Of a stretch of DNA of 64,000 bases, positions 53,820-63,099 are shown piece by piece. The notes under the pieces are model-generated. The model was not told where the DNA came from. It saw nothing but the letters and a program-made list of their open reading frames with translations, and made no database searches. The DNA is from Paraburkholderia mimosarum LMG 23256 = NBRC 106338 (lineage in GTDB: Bacteria; Pseudomonadota; Gammaproteobacteria; Burkholderiales; Burkholderiaceae): assembly GCF_000739815.1 (NCBI RefSeq), contig NZ_BBJJ01000030.1, positions 1 to 64,000 on the forward strand. Reading direction: 5' to 3'. Both the position numbers and the translations under genes were made by a program. Position 1 is the stretch's first letter, and the number at the start of each line of letters is the position of its first letter.

Positions 53820-56098
53820 CGGCGCCCGGGCGACGCGCCATCTCGTGCGGCTTCTACGCGCGCCGACTTCTGCTTCGCGTTCGCGCCGCGCACCTCGAAG
53901 CGCACCGTGTCGGTCACTTGCCCGCGCGCATCGACGAGTTCGAGCCGGTGCTTGCCCGGCCAGGGCAGCCATGCCACGCGCGCCGCGCCGCCCAGGGCCT
54001 TGCCGTCCAGCCGCCAGCTCACGCGTGTGGTCGAGCCGGTCGCGCGCTCGAACCAGACACGCTGGCGCTGCGCGGGAATGTCGGGATCGAGCGCGAAAAT
54101 CGTGCCGTCCACGGGACTGCCGATCTGCGCAGGACCGCGTGCGAGATCGGCCGCGTTCGAGGCGAGGCCGACCTGCGGTGTGGCGGTGCCCGCGATGAAC
54201 CATTCGTTGCGCGAGGGCTCCACCGCGTCGGCGAATTGCACGCGCACCCGTTCGACGCCAGGCGGCGCGGCGGGCGCAACGCTCGGCACGCGCCGATGCA
54301 GATAGCCGACGATCGCGGCCCACACGGGCGCCGCGCCGCTCACACCCGATACGTCCCACATCGGCGAGCCATCCGCATTGCCCACCCACACGCCTACCGT
54401 GTAGCGCGACGTAAAGCCCACGGTCCAGTTGTCGCGCATGTCCTTGCTCGTGCCCGTCTTGACCGCGGAGAACATGCGCGTGGCGAGCGGGCTGTCGAAG
54501 TCGAACGTGCGCGTGCGCGCGTTGTTGTCGGCGAGCACGTCGGTGACGATGAACGCCGATTCGCGGCTGAACACGCGCCGTGACGCGCCGCGCGCTGGCG
54601 CGTTCGCGGGCGGCGTCAACTCGACGATCGGGCTCGCCATGCCGCCATTGGCCAGCGCGCGATACGCATTCGTGAGCGTGACGAGACTCACATCCGCGCT
54701 GCCTAGCGCGAGACTGTAACCGTAGTAGTCGCCCGCTTGCGTGAGCGGCAGGCCGAGCGCCGTGAGCGTCCTCGCGAAGCGATGCGGCGTGACCATCACG
54801 AGCGTGCGCACCGCCGGGACGTTCAGCGACGAACCGAGCGCCGTTCGCACGCTCACCCAGCCCTTGAAGCCCTTGTCGTAGTTCTGCGGCATATAGAGCC
54901 CGCCGCCCGCCGCGAGATCGAGTGGAGCGTCGTCGAGCAGCGAGGCCGTCGTCACGCGGCGTTCGTCGATGGCTTCCGCGTAGAGAAACGGCTTGAGCGT
55001 CGAGCCCGCCTGGCGCAGTGCGAGCGCGGCATCGACTTCGCGCGCCTTCGAAAGGCCTCCTGAGGAACCCACCCATGCGAGCACCTCGCCCGTTGCGTTG
55101 TCGAGCACGACGACCGCGCCGTCCTGCACGTTGCGCGGATGCGCGCGTTCATTGAGCTCGATGAGCGTGCGCGTGAGGGTCTCACGTGCATAGCGTTGCA
55201 GGTTCGCGTCGAGCGTCGAGCGCACGCGCATGCCGGGCGCGGGATGCACGGCGTTCGCGATCTGGCGCGCGAAGTGCGGTGCGAGCTGTGGCGTGTTTTC
55301 CCTGCTGCCTTCGATTGACGGGTCCGCGGCCGTGACGGCCGGGCGCGCGAAAGCCATCTGCACGAATGCATCGAGATTCGTGCAGCGAGTGTCGACGTTC
55401 GCGGCGCTCATGTCGCGCAGAATGCGGCACGCGCGCGGCGCGACCTTCGTATAAGGCGCGTTCGGCGCACGGATCAGCGCGGCGGCCACCGCCGATTCTC
55501 GTTCGTCGAGACCCGATGGCGCCTTGCCGAACAAGGTCTGAGAAAGCGCCGAAAGGCCCACCGTCTCGCCGCGGAACGGCACGAGGTTCAGATAAGCCTC
55601 GAGAATCTGGTCTTTGCGCCAGCTGCGTTCGAGCCGCAGCGCGTCCACCGCCTGCCCCGCCTTTTGCGCGAGCGAGCGCTGCCCGGAGTGCTTCGGATCG
55701 TCGTCCAGCAGACCCGTGAGCTGCATCGTGACCGTCGATGCCCCCCGCGTGCGCGTATTCCACAGGTTCGCCCAGGCCGCGGCTGCCGCGCCCCGCCAGT
55801 CCACGCCGCTATGCTCGTAAAATCGTTTGTCCTCCGAAACGACGATCGCCTCGCGCAACGCCGGCGAGACGTCGGCAAGCGCCACCCAGTCGCCGCGCCG
55901 CGCCGTGTGCTCGACACGCGTGCGTTGCAGCGGCGTGCCGTCGCGGGCAAGCAGCACCCAGTCCGAGCTTTGCCACTGGGCGCGCACGTCGTCGAAACCG
56001 GGCAACGCCCAGGCGCGCACCGGCAGCAACGCTACGCAAAGCGCCGCGGCGCCGTGCGCCAGCGCAGCGCGATGCCGGGACGCGAACAGGGGGCTCAT
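53816..56098 (-). CDS. pbpC: Penicillin-binding protein 1C
   Basis: This 760-residue bifunctional peptidoglycan synthase has a signal/anchor (about 8-32) and a glycosyltransferase GT51 domain with catalytic EDKRFYEH and RGASTVTMQL. The transpeptidase domain has the GSTLKPF nucleophile Ser, SSLN and KTGTS motifs. A C-terminal BiPBP_C beta domain (about 660-745) is the mark of PBP1C. It is translationally coupled to the alpha-2-macroglobulin gene (ATGA at 56095-56098), the same pairing as yfhM-pbpC in E. coli. The two are thought to repair and protect the cell wall. Confidence 0.94.
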   Translation of the reverse strand: MSPLFASRHRAALAHGAAALCVALLPVRAWALPGFDDVRAQWQSSDWVLLARDGTPLQRTRVEHTARRGDWVALADVSPALREAIVVSEDKRFYEHSGVDWRGAAAAAWANLWNTRTRGASTVTMQLTGLLDDDPKHSGQRSLAQKAGQAVDALRLERSWRKDQILEAYLNLVPFRGETVGLSALSQTLFGKAPSGLDERESAVAAALIRAPNAPYTKVAPRACRILRDMSAANVDTRCTNLDAFVQMAFARPAVTAADPSIEGSRENTPQLAPHFARQIANAVHPAPGMRVRSTLDANLQRYARETLTRTLIELNERAHPRNVQDGAVVVLDNATGEVLAWVGSSGGLSKAREVDAALALRQAGSTLKPFLYAEAIDERRVTTASLLDDAPLDLAAGGGLYMPQNYDKGFKGWVSVRTALGSSLNVPAVRTLVMVTPHRFARTLTALGLPLTQAGDYYGYSLALGSADVSLVTLTNAYRALANGGMASPIVELTPPANAPARGASRRVFSRESAFIVTDVLADNNARTRTFDFDSPLATRMFSAVKTGTSKDMRDNWTVGFTSRYTVGVWVGNADGSPMWDVSGVSGAAPVWAAIVGYLHRRVPSVAPAAPPGVERVRVQFADAVEPSRNEWFIAGTATPQVGLASNAADLARGPAQIGSPVDGTIFALDPDIPAQRQRVWFERATGSTTRVSWRLDGKALGGAARVAWLPWPGKHRLELVDARGQVTDTVRFEVRGANAKQKSARVEAARDGASPGRR

Positions 56099-59000
56099 TG
56101 CGCTGCCGCCTTCACGACAATGGGGGCATTCGGCGCGACGCCGAACGTGGCCGGCGCATAGAGCGCCTCGACGCGCGTGGGCGGTAGCCCGAACGTGCCG
56201 ACGTTGTTCAGACGCACGGTGTACTCCACCGATACCTTACCCTTGGGCACAAACTCGTAATAGGCGCGGTAGCCGTCGAAGCCGCGTTCGACGAACGCGG
56301 GCCAGGGGCCGTTTTCGTCCTGCTTCTCGCCTTGCGTCGCCACGGCCGAGTCGCGCCCGAGGCCCGAGCCCAGAATCGTCGCCCCCGCCGGCACCGGGTC
56401 GTTTACGACGACCCACGTCATGTCGGTTTGCGCGTCGATATCGAGGCGCACGCGCACCACGTCGCCGCGCGAGTAGACGCCCTTCACGGCAGCGCTCACC
56501 GGCGTGATCGTCTTCGTGATGCGATAGCCCGCTGCGAAGGGCGCACGCAGCGCGACGGCGGCCAGGCTCTCCACGGTCGCCCAGGGCTTGCCCGTTCCCG
56601 AGTGCGTGAGCGCGAGCGTCGCGCCTGCGTTCTGCTTCGGCCACGGCAGGAGCGTGCCGCGCGCCGGCACGTTACGTGTCGCCGCCGTGGCCCCGCTCGC
56701 TACGGCTTGCGCCGCCGCGTTCCAGTCCATCGTGCGGGATGTATCGCCCAGCTGGATCCTCGTCGTTCCCGTGACCGGTTCGTGCTCGAACACGCGCGAG
56801 AAGCGCTCGACCGCCAGCGAGCCATACACGTTCGCCGTCGTCGTGCTCCAGGCGCCGTTGCGCTGCAATGCGAGCAGGCCTGTAACGAGCCTCGGCATCT
56901 CGTCCTTCCAGGCGGGGTTGTCGACGAAGGCGAGCGCGAGGCGCGCGGCGTTCACCTCCGTGCCCGTCATGAGCCACCACAGATCGTCTCCGGCGGCCGT
57001 CGAGAACGTGAGCTGCGTGCCCTGCCACGTGAGACGCGCACGCAGGATCTGCTCGAGCTGCGCCAGTTTCGCCATGCGATCGGGCACGTCGCGCATGCGC
57101 GCAAGACTTTCCGCGTAGTCGATCACGGCCGACGTGGGCCACTGGTTCGGCGCAATCTCGATCGACCCGAACAGGCGCGCGTTCGCCGCGCCGTAGCGCG
57201 AAAGTGCGTCGATGGCGGCGAGCTTGCGCAGATCGAGGTCGCGGCGCGGCGACCACGGATTGCGCTCGATGCGGCCTTCGACGAAGCGCGTGAGGCCCTC
57301 CACCATCTTGCTGCGCAAGGCGTCGGGCAGCGCGAAGCGCGGATCGAGCTTCGACGCCTCGTCGGTGACCGTCAGCAGATAGGCGGTGAGCGCGGTGCTG
57401 CCGCGGCTCGCGCTGTCGTCGGCGGGCGGGAAGTAGTTCGCGAGACCGTCGCGGTCCAGATAGACGGGCAGACGCGCGATCACCGTTTGCCAGCGCGCCG
57501 GATCGCGCAGGCCGATTGCAACCGACGTCTGCTGTTCGAGGCATGAGAACGGGTAGCGCCCGAACCAGCGGCGCACGCCCGGCAGGCCGTCCGCGAGTTT
57601 CGGTTGCAGCGATACCGCTATGCCGCCGCGTACCACGCCCGCCTTCGTCGCGCTCGCGTTCGCGGGCGGCGCGACCGGGATCGAGAGCGTGCCGTCGACC
57701 TGTGCGAGCGTCGCCTGCTGCACCGTCACGGGTATCGCCGCGCTCACCTGCTGCGCGAGCTTCACCGCGTCGGCGGCGTGCGCCCCGCCCTGCTCGACCG
57801 CGTTCACGTTCCAGGTCAACGCGGGTCGATCCGCGTCGGCGAGATCGTCTGGCACCGCGACCGTCCACGCAATCTCACGCGACGCATTGGGCGCGAGGTC
57901 CACGGTTTGTGCGGGGAGCGAAAGCGGCGGCACATTGGGCGTGACGAGCACCTTCATGGCACGCGTGGTCGTATTGCGCAGCGTGAATTGCGCGCGGAAC
58001 GTATCGTCCTCGCGCACGAGCGGCGGCAGACCCGATATCAGTTGCAGATCCTGCGCGCTCTCGATGCTCGCGCTGCCCGTGCCGAAGCGCGCCACCCCGC
58101 TCGCCGCAATCGCGACGATACGAAAACGCGTGATCGAGTCGTTGAGCGGCACGTCGACCTGTGCCGCGCCCTTCGCGTCGAGCGTCACGCGCGGGTTCCA
58201 GTAGAGCAATGTATCGAAGAGCTCGCGCGTGGCGGCGTGCCCGCCGCCGCCACCAGCCGGCACCGCCTTGCGCCCGAAGTGACGCCGCCCGACGATTTCC
58301 ATCTGCGCCGTCGCCGTCTCCACGCCGTAAGCGCGTTGCTGCAGCATGGCGTCGAGCAGGTCCCAGCTGCGGTTGGGCATCAGTTCGAGCAGTGCTTCGT
58401 CCACGGCTGCCACGGCGATCTGCGTGCCCGCCGGCACCGGCTGGCCGCCGGGAAGTTGCACGCGCAACTGTACATGCGAGGTCGCGCGTACCGGGTAGCG
58501 CTTCGCGTCGGGCGTGACACTTACCGTCAGCCGGTGCGCCGCGTCGCCCACGCGGATTTGCGCGAGACCGTAGCGGAACGCGGGCTTCGAAAGATCGACC
58601 AGCGGCGTGGGCGCTTCGTACTGGCGGCCTTCGTACCAGAACGCGCGTGCCCATTCGAGCGGCGCCCTCCAGCCCCAGGTGAAGAACGAATACCACGGCA
58701 CTTCATGAATGCGCCCGCGCAGCGCGAGCACCGAGACGTACACGTTCGGCCCCCACGTGTCGCTCACTTTCAATTCGACGGTCGGGTCGCGGCCGTCGAG
58801 CTTCACCACATGTGTTTCGATGATGCCCTCGCGCTCCACGGCCACGAGCGCCGTCGCGAAGCGAAATGGCATGCGCACCTGGAAGCGTGCGGTCTCGCCC
58901 GGCTCGTAGCTCGTCTTCTCGGGCAGCACGTCGATACGGTCCGTGTTCTCGCTGCCGAACCAGAGTTCTTCCTCGCGCGTGACCCATACGGAAGTCGTTG

Positions 59001-62000
59001 CCGTGGATACGCGGCCGTCACCGTCGCGCGCCGTGGCCACGAGTTCGATGTTGCCCGGCTCCTTGAGCTTCGCGTCGCAGGTGAGCAGGCCGTGGTCGTC
59101 GCTCGTGCCGCTGCACAGCGTGCCGAGATCGCGCGTTTCCGTATGGTTGTCGTACGCGTAGAAGCCGCCCACCATGCGCTTGCGCGACGTAGTCGTGATC
59201 TTCGCGACCCCACGCACTTCGAGCTTCACCCCCGCGTGCGGCTTGCCCTGCAGATCGAGCGCCAGCGCCGTCACCGGCACCGTCCGGCCCACCGAGACCC
59301 AATGCCCCGATTTGATGCCCGCCACCACGGCCGCGGGCCAGAGCGTGGCCGCGCCGCTGATGGTCTGCACTTCGCCGTTCGGGTCCGCGAAGGTCGCTTC
59401 GAGCGCGAGGCGCTTTGGTGCGTCCACGCTCGGGAGGTTCTTCAGCACGAGCGTGCCCGAACCATTGCGATCAAGCGTGAGCGGCTCCTTGTCGGCCACG
59501 AGCTTCGCGACTTCGGTGTCTTCTCGCGGCCCGTTGTCCTCGTCTTCGGATACGTTGTTCGCTCGCGTCGCGGCCACGTACGGCGCGAAGCTGAAATCGC
59601 CATACGTGCTCGCGAATGAAGGCGTGGTTTCCTTCACGAGCGCCGAAACCTGCACGGGAAGACCCGAAGCCGCGCCCCCCGACACGTAATCGATCTGCAC
59701 CGCCACGCGCGTCTGACTGACCGCGACGAGCGGCGACGTCTTCTCGTTTTGCACGGCGATCGTGCCTTTGAGCACGGGCAAGCGGAAGGCTTCCACGCGG
59801 AAGCTGCCGCTTTCGTAGCTAATATGGATCGAGCCGGTGCTGTCGTCTGCGTTGTCGTCCGCACTGTCGTTGCTTTCGGGTGCGGTGGCGCTCACATCGC
59901 CGTCGTCGAGCGAGACGTCGTATTCGCCCAGCTTCGCTTCGGGCGGCAACGCGAAGGTGGAATCGGCCGTATGGTCGGCGGCCCATTTGAGCGGCAGATG
60001 CCACGTCTGCCCGCTTCCGGCATGGCGTATCGTCACGCGCGTGGGATACTGCTGCGGGAACGCGAAGCCATGCATCGTCTGCGCGCGGATGAAATGCTTC
60101 ATCGACACTGTCTCGCCCGCGCGCAGCAACGTGCGGTCGAAGACGGTATGCGCGCGCACCGTGGGCGCTACGCTCGTATCGGTCGGCACGTTGAAGCGCC
60201 ACGATTCGATGCCGCGATTCCAGTCCGACCGCACGAACGCCATGTCCGGGCCGGTCTTCGGGTCGTCGATGCGCGCGGAAACGAACAGGCCACCATAGCT
60301 GTTTTCGCCGCATTCCCGCCGGTTGGAAAGTGGACCATCTATGCTCAGCAGTCCGTGTAAATCCGTCTTGCCCGTGGCTAGCGTATCGCCGTTGCAGTCC
60401 GATACGTGCACCTGGGCGCCGACCACGGGTTCGCCCTTGTCGAGCGTCGTAACCCAGACCACGCTGTTCTCGCGGCCCTGCTTGAAATGCACGCCGAGGT
60501 TGGTGACGAGCACGGTCGTGCGCACGTACATTTGCGCGGGCTTGCCGAGCAACGATGCACCGAGCGACGGCGAAGCAAGCTCGATCACATAGAAGCCGGG
60601 TTTCGGCACGGGAATGCCTACCACCTCGAATGGCCGCAGTGTTTTAGGATCGGCCTTTGGCAGCGCGAGCGTCTGTACGCCCGGCTGGCCGTCGAGCAGC
60701 GAAAGCGAGCGCACGTCGATGATGCGCTCCTTCGTTTCATCGCCGCTCGTATCGCTGCCCTCGCCCGTTCGCGGAATCACCACGGGCGATTTTGCCCTCG
60801 CAAGCAGGCCCGGCATCAGCCTGTCGATCGACGTTTCACTCATGCCGAAACTGTCGAACTGGTCGACGAGACGCATCCAGCGGCGCATGTCGATATCGGA
60901 CTGCACCGCGAGCTTCGCGAACCTGGCCTCGCCGGCATTGAGCCCTTGCACGTGCAAGTCCGCTTCGACATTGCGCAGCGTGACCGGGACGAGCGGGGGC
61001 GTGTCCGGCTCCGCATAGCGTTCGATGATGCCGAACGTCGAGGACGGGAATTTCGCGAGCGGCGGCATCGGCGCGGTGGCGGTGCGCAGCGGGAACAGGT
61101 CGGCGTTCGCGAGCGGGCGCCCGCTGACGTCCTTGAGTCCGGCTGGTGCGGTGACCGTCAGCGTCGTGTGGTCGGGCAAGGGCGCGGCGAACGCGACCGT
61201 GCTGACTTCGTTATCCTTGTCGCCCGTCCGGAAGGTGGGCGCGATTTCGCCTTTCGGGCCTTGCAGACGGAACTTCTGCGCGTCGGCGCGGGTGATCGGC
61301 GCGCTGAGGTCGATACGCAGGGGCCGCAGCGGCGTGCATGGCGCCTTCGCGTTCTCGCGCTCGCAGCTCATGCTCGCCGTGAACGGCGCGCGCACGGTGA
61401 AATCGAAGCGGCGTTCATCGACATTGGGTGTGCCGTTTGGCCCCAGCACGCCCTTGCCGTACACGAGCTGCATCTTCGCGCTGGAGGGCAGCGTCTGCTG
61501 GCAGGTGAGCGTGAGCACGCTCGCGCTGTCCTTTTCGAGCCGGAAATGCTTGAGCAGCGCCGCGCGCGTGGGCGCGTCGGCAGACCGAACCGGGATGCGG
61601 TTGCCGAGCCCGCCCGACTCGCACCAGACGTGCTCGCGCACGGAATCCGCGGTCGCGGGACCATTGAGCTTGAGCACGAATACCTGGTTTTCCTCAATTT
61701 CGCTGCCGCCACCGGGATAGGGCCGCACGCTCACGGGAAACGGGCCACCCGTCGAGAACGTGAAGCGGCGCGCGCCTGTCACCGCCACGCCCGCGCGCGA
61801 CTTGAGGCCATCGGCGAGCGCGACGCTGCATTGCACGTCCGGCGGCAGGTCGGCGGCGAAATCGTAGGCCCATGTCTTCTCGTCGATCCAGCGGCCCTGG
61901 CCCGCGCCGGCCGCCGCGCTACTGCATTGCACGCGTGCGGGATCCTTCGCGTCGGGGGCGCCGAACGCCACCATCGCCTCGTCGAACCTCACCACCACCT

Positions 62001-62145
62001 GACGCACCTGCGCCACCGTTCCCTGCGGCGACACGCTGACCGTGCGCGCGGCGTGGGCGCGCCACGCCCATACCATGCACGCGCCAAGCGCCAGGGCTAG
62101 CGCCAACGTCCACCATCCGCCACTTCTTCGTGTTATTCGTTGCAT
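56095..62145 (-). CDS. Bacterial alpha-2-macroglobulin with thioester
   Basis: This 2016-residue periplasmic protein has an N-terminal hydrophobic segment with a possible lipobox (LGAC, Cys23). A series of MG and bacterial alpha-2-macroglobulin domains follows, with the internal thioester motif CLEQ at Cys1535 and the helical TED-type domain after it. Such proteins trap proteases that reach the periplasm. The frame is open for 116 more codons upstream, but those are Arg-rich; the ATG at 62145, with GAGG upstream, leads straight into the signal. It is longer than E. coli YfhM (about 1650 residues), the excess lying before the thioester. Confidence 0.92.
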   Translation of the reverse strand: MQRITRRSGGWWTLALALALGACMVWAWRAHAARTVSVSPQGTVAQVRQVVVRFDEAMVAFGAPDAKDPARVQCSSAAAGAGQGRWIDEKTWAYDFAADLPPDVQCSVALADGLKSRAGVAVTGARRFTFSTGGPFPVSVRPYPGGGSEIEENQVFVLKLNGPATADSVREHVWCESGGLGNRIPVRSADAPTRAALLKHFRLEKDSASVLTLTCQQTLPSSAKMQLVYGKGVLGPNGTPNVDERRFDFTVRAPFTASMSCERENAKAPCTPLRPLRIDLSAPITRADAQKFRLQGPKGEIAPTFRTGDKDNEVSTVAFAAPLPDHTTLTVTAPAGLKDVSGRPLANADLFPLRTATAPMPPLAKFPSSTFGIIERYAEPDTPPLVPVTLRNVEADLHVQGLNAGEARFAKLAVQSDIDMRRWMRLVDQFDSFGMSETSIDRLMPGLLARAKSPVVIPRTGEGSDTSGDETKERIIDVRSLSLLDGQPGVQTLALPKADPKTLRPFEVVGIPVPKPGFYVIELASPSLGASLLGKPAQMYVRTTVLVTNLGVHFKQGRENSVVWVTTLDKGEPVVGAQVHVSDCNGDTLATGKTDLHGLLSIDGPLSNRRECGENSYGGLFVSARIDDPKTGPDMAFVRSDWNRGIESWRFNVPTDTSVAPTVRAHTVFDRTLLRAGETVSMKHFIRAQTMHGFAFPQQYPTRVTIRHAGSGQTWHLPLKWAADHTADSTFALPPEAKLGEYDVSLDDGDVSATAPESNDSADDNADDSTGSIHISYESGSFRVEAFRLPVLKGTIAVQNEKTSPLVAVSQTRVAVQIDYVSGGAASGLPVQVSALVKETTPSFASTYGDFSFAPYVAATRANNVSEDEDNGPREDTEVAKLVADKEPLTLDRNGSGTLVLKNLPSVDAPKRLALEATFADPNGEVQTISGAATLWPAAVVAGIKSGHWVSVGRTVPVTALALDLQGKPHAGVKLEVRGVAKITTTSRKRMVGGFYAYDNHTETRDLGTLCSGTSDDHGLLTCDAKLKEPGNIELVATARDGDGRVSTATTSVWVTREEELWFGSENTDRIDVLPEKTSYEPGETARFQVRMPFRFATALVAVEREGIIETHVVKLDGRDPTVELKVSDTWGPNVYVSVLALRGRIHEVPWYSFFTWGWRAPLEWARAFWYEGRQYEAPTPLVDLSKPAFRYGLAQIRVGDAAHRLTVSVTPDAKRYPVRATSHVQLRVQLPGGQPVPAGTQIAVAAVDEALLELMPNRSWDLLDAMLQQRAYGVETATAQMEIVGRRHFGRKAVPAGGGGGHAATRELFDTLLYWNPRVTLDAKGAAQVDVPLNDSITRFRIVAIAASGVARFGTGSASIESAQDLQLISGLPPLVREDDTFRAQFTLRNTTTRAMKVLVTPNVPPLSLPAQTVDLAPNASREIAWTVAVPDDLADADRPALTWNVNAVEQGGAHAADAVKLAQQVSAAIPVTVQQATLAQVDGTLSIPVAPPANASATKAGVVRGGIAVSLQPKLADGLPGVRRWFGRYPFSCLEQQTSVAIGLRDPARWQTVIARLPVYLDRDGLANYFPPADDSASRGSTALTAYLLTVTDEASKLDPRFALPDALRSKMVEGLTRFVEGRIERNPWSPRRDLDLRKLAAIDALSRYGAANARLFGSIEIAPNQWPTSAVIDYAESLARMRDVPDRMAKLAQLEQILRARLTWQGTQLTFSTAAGDDLWWLMTGTEVNAARLALAFVDNPAWKDEMPRLVTGLLALQRNGAWSTTTANVYGSLAVERFSRVFEHEPVTGTTRIQLGDTSRTMDWNAAAQAVASGATAATRNVPARGTLLPWPKQNAGATLALTHSGTGKPWATVESLAAVALRAPFAAGYRITKTITPVSAAVKGVYSRGDVVRVRLDIDAQTDMTWVVVNDPVPAGATILGSGLGRDSAVATQGEKQDENGPWPAFVERGFDGYRAYYEFVPKGKVSVEYTVRLNNVGTFGLPPTRVEALYAPATFGVAPNAPIVVKAAAQ

Positions 62146-62554
62146 CGACCGGACCTCGTTTGCGCGCACGCGGCGCGGCCAATGCCGGGCGGCGTGCGGG
62201 TGTATGGTACAGCGCGGCGCGGACGCGTGCCCCGGGAATGGCCGCTTGCGCACGCTCAGGCGGGCGCCCCGCTGCGAATGCGGGCGCCGGCGCCCAGCAT
62301 GCCGTGACTGAAGCGCCGGCCATATCGGAAAGTGCTGAATTCTGCGGATGGGACGCGTCGCACGCCGCTTTTTCGTCCAGGGTCTCGTTCTATCCCTGAC
62401 GGTCTCCGGCGGCCTTACCTGCTGGCTCACCCGCGAAGACTTCCCGCAGACGGGCACGAGCGATCCTGCGGTCCGGCGCATCGAGCCTGTCAAAGGTCCG
62501 ACAATGACTTCATCGCCGATGGCGCCTCACCTGAAGACTGTCTTGCCACGGCTG
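62146..62554. other. 409-base gap between the macroglobulin and tssJ genes
   Basis: The gap is GC-rich and carries only shadow reading frames. It should contain the promoter of the macroglobulin-pbpC operon and the end of the type VI unit. No terminator hairpin with a U-run was found. Confidence 0.4.
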
Positions 62555-63085
62555 TTACCGGTTCGACTTCGCGCCCACGTCCCCTCCCGCAAGCAGGATC
62601 TGGTCAAGCAGCTCGAGCTTCAGTGGCTTGTCCGCGTCGAGCTTCTTTTTCTCGATCACATATTTCCAGCCGTCGCCGCTGCCCGGGTTCCGGTACAGCG
62701 CCACGACGGCCACGTACTTCGTATCGGCCTGCATCGGCTGCGAGAGGCTTGCCGCTGCGCCGGGATTGAGCACCGCCGCCATGCTGTCCTGCAGATCCTG
62801 CGTGAGCACGGTGCGGTCGTTTTTCAGGAGATCGTCGTAGGACGCCTTGTCGAACAGCTTGCGATCCCTGAGCTGGTACACGCGCACGGCGACCGATGTC
62901 GGCCGGCCGCTGTCGTCGGCATTCAGGGCATCCCGTGCCGACAGATCGACGTTCAGGACCTTGACCTGTTTGAAGAACACGGCGTGATATGCGTCCGCCG
63001 TGGCATCGGATACGGTCTGCAACGCGCCGCATGCCGGAAGCAACAGCGCGGACGCAAGGATGGTAAGGGTCGATCGGATAGACAT
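62555..63085 (-). CDS. tssJ: Type VI secretion lipoprotein TssJ
   Basis: This 176-residue outer membrane lipoprotein has lipobox LPAC (Cys19). The VasD/TssJ fold follows: VRVYQLRDRKLFDKASYDDLLKND, which has the YQL and F-x-x-A-x-YxxL pattern of the family, then YVAVVALYRNPGSGDGWKYVI. TssJ anchors the TssL-TssM membrane complex to the outer membrane. The start at 63085 gives the signal peptide; 43 further in-frame codons upstream lack family character. It lies 14 bases after tssG, so it belongs to the type VI operon entering from the right. Confidence 0.9.
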   Translation of the reverse strand: MSIRSTLTILASALLLPACGALQTVSDATADAYHAVFFKQVKVLNVDLSARDALNADDSGRPTSVAVRVYQLRDRKLFDKASYDDLLKNDRTVLTQDLQDSMAAVLNPGAAASLSQPMQADTKYVAVVALYRNPGSGDGWKYVIEKKKLDADKPLKLELLDQILLAGGDVGAKSNR

Positions 63086-63099
63086 TCGGATTCCGGGGG

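Noticed and set aside
57604..59619. 671-residue plus-strand frame opposite the macroglobulin gene
   Set aside because: Arg/His-rich shadow with no motif, wholly inside a strongly supported gene.
60406..62100. 564-residue plus-strand frame opposite the macroglobulin gene
   Set aside because: Same shadow character; no start signal or family feature.
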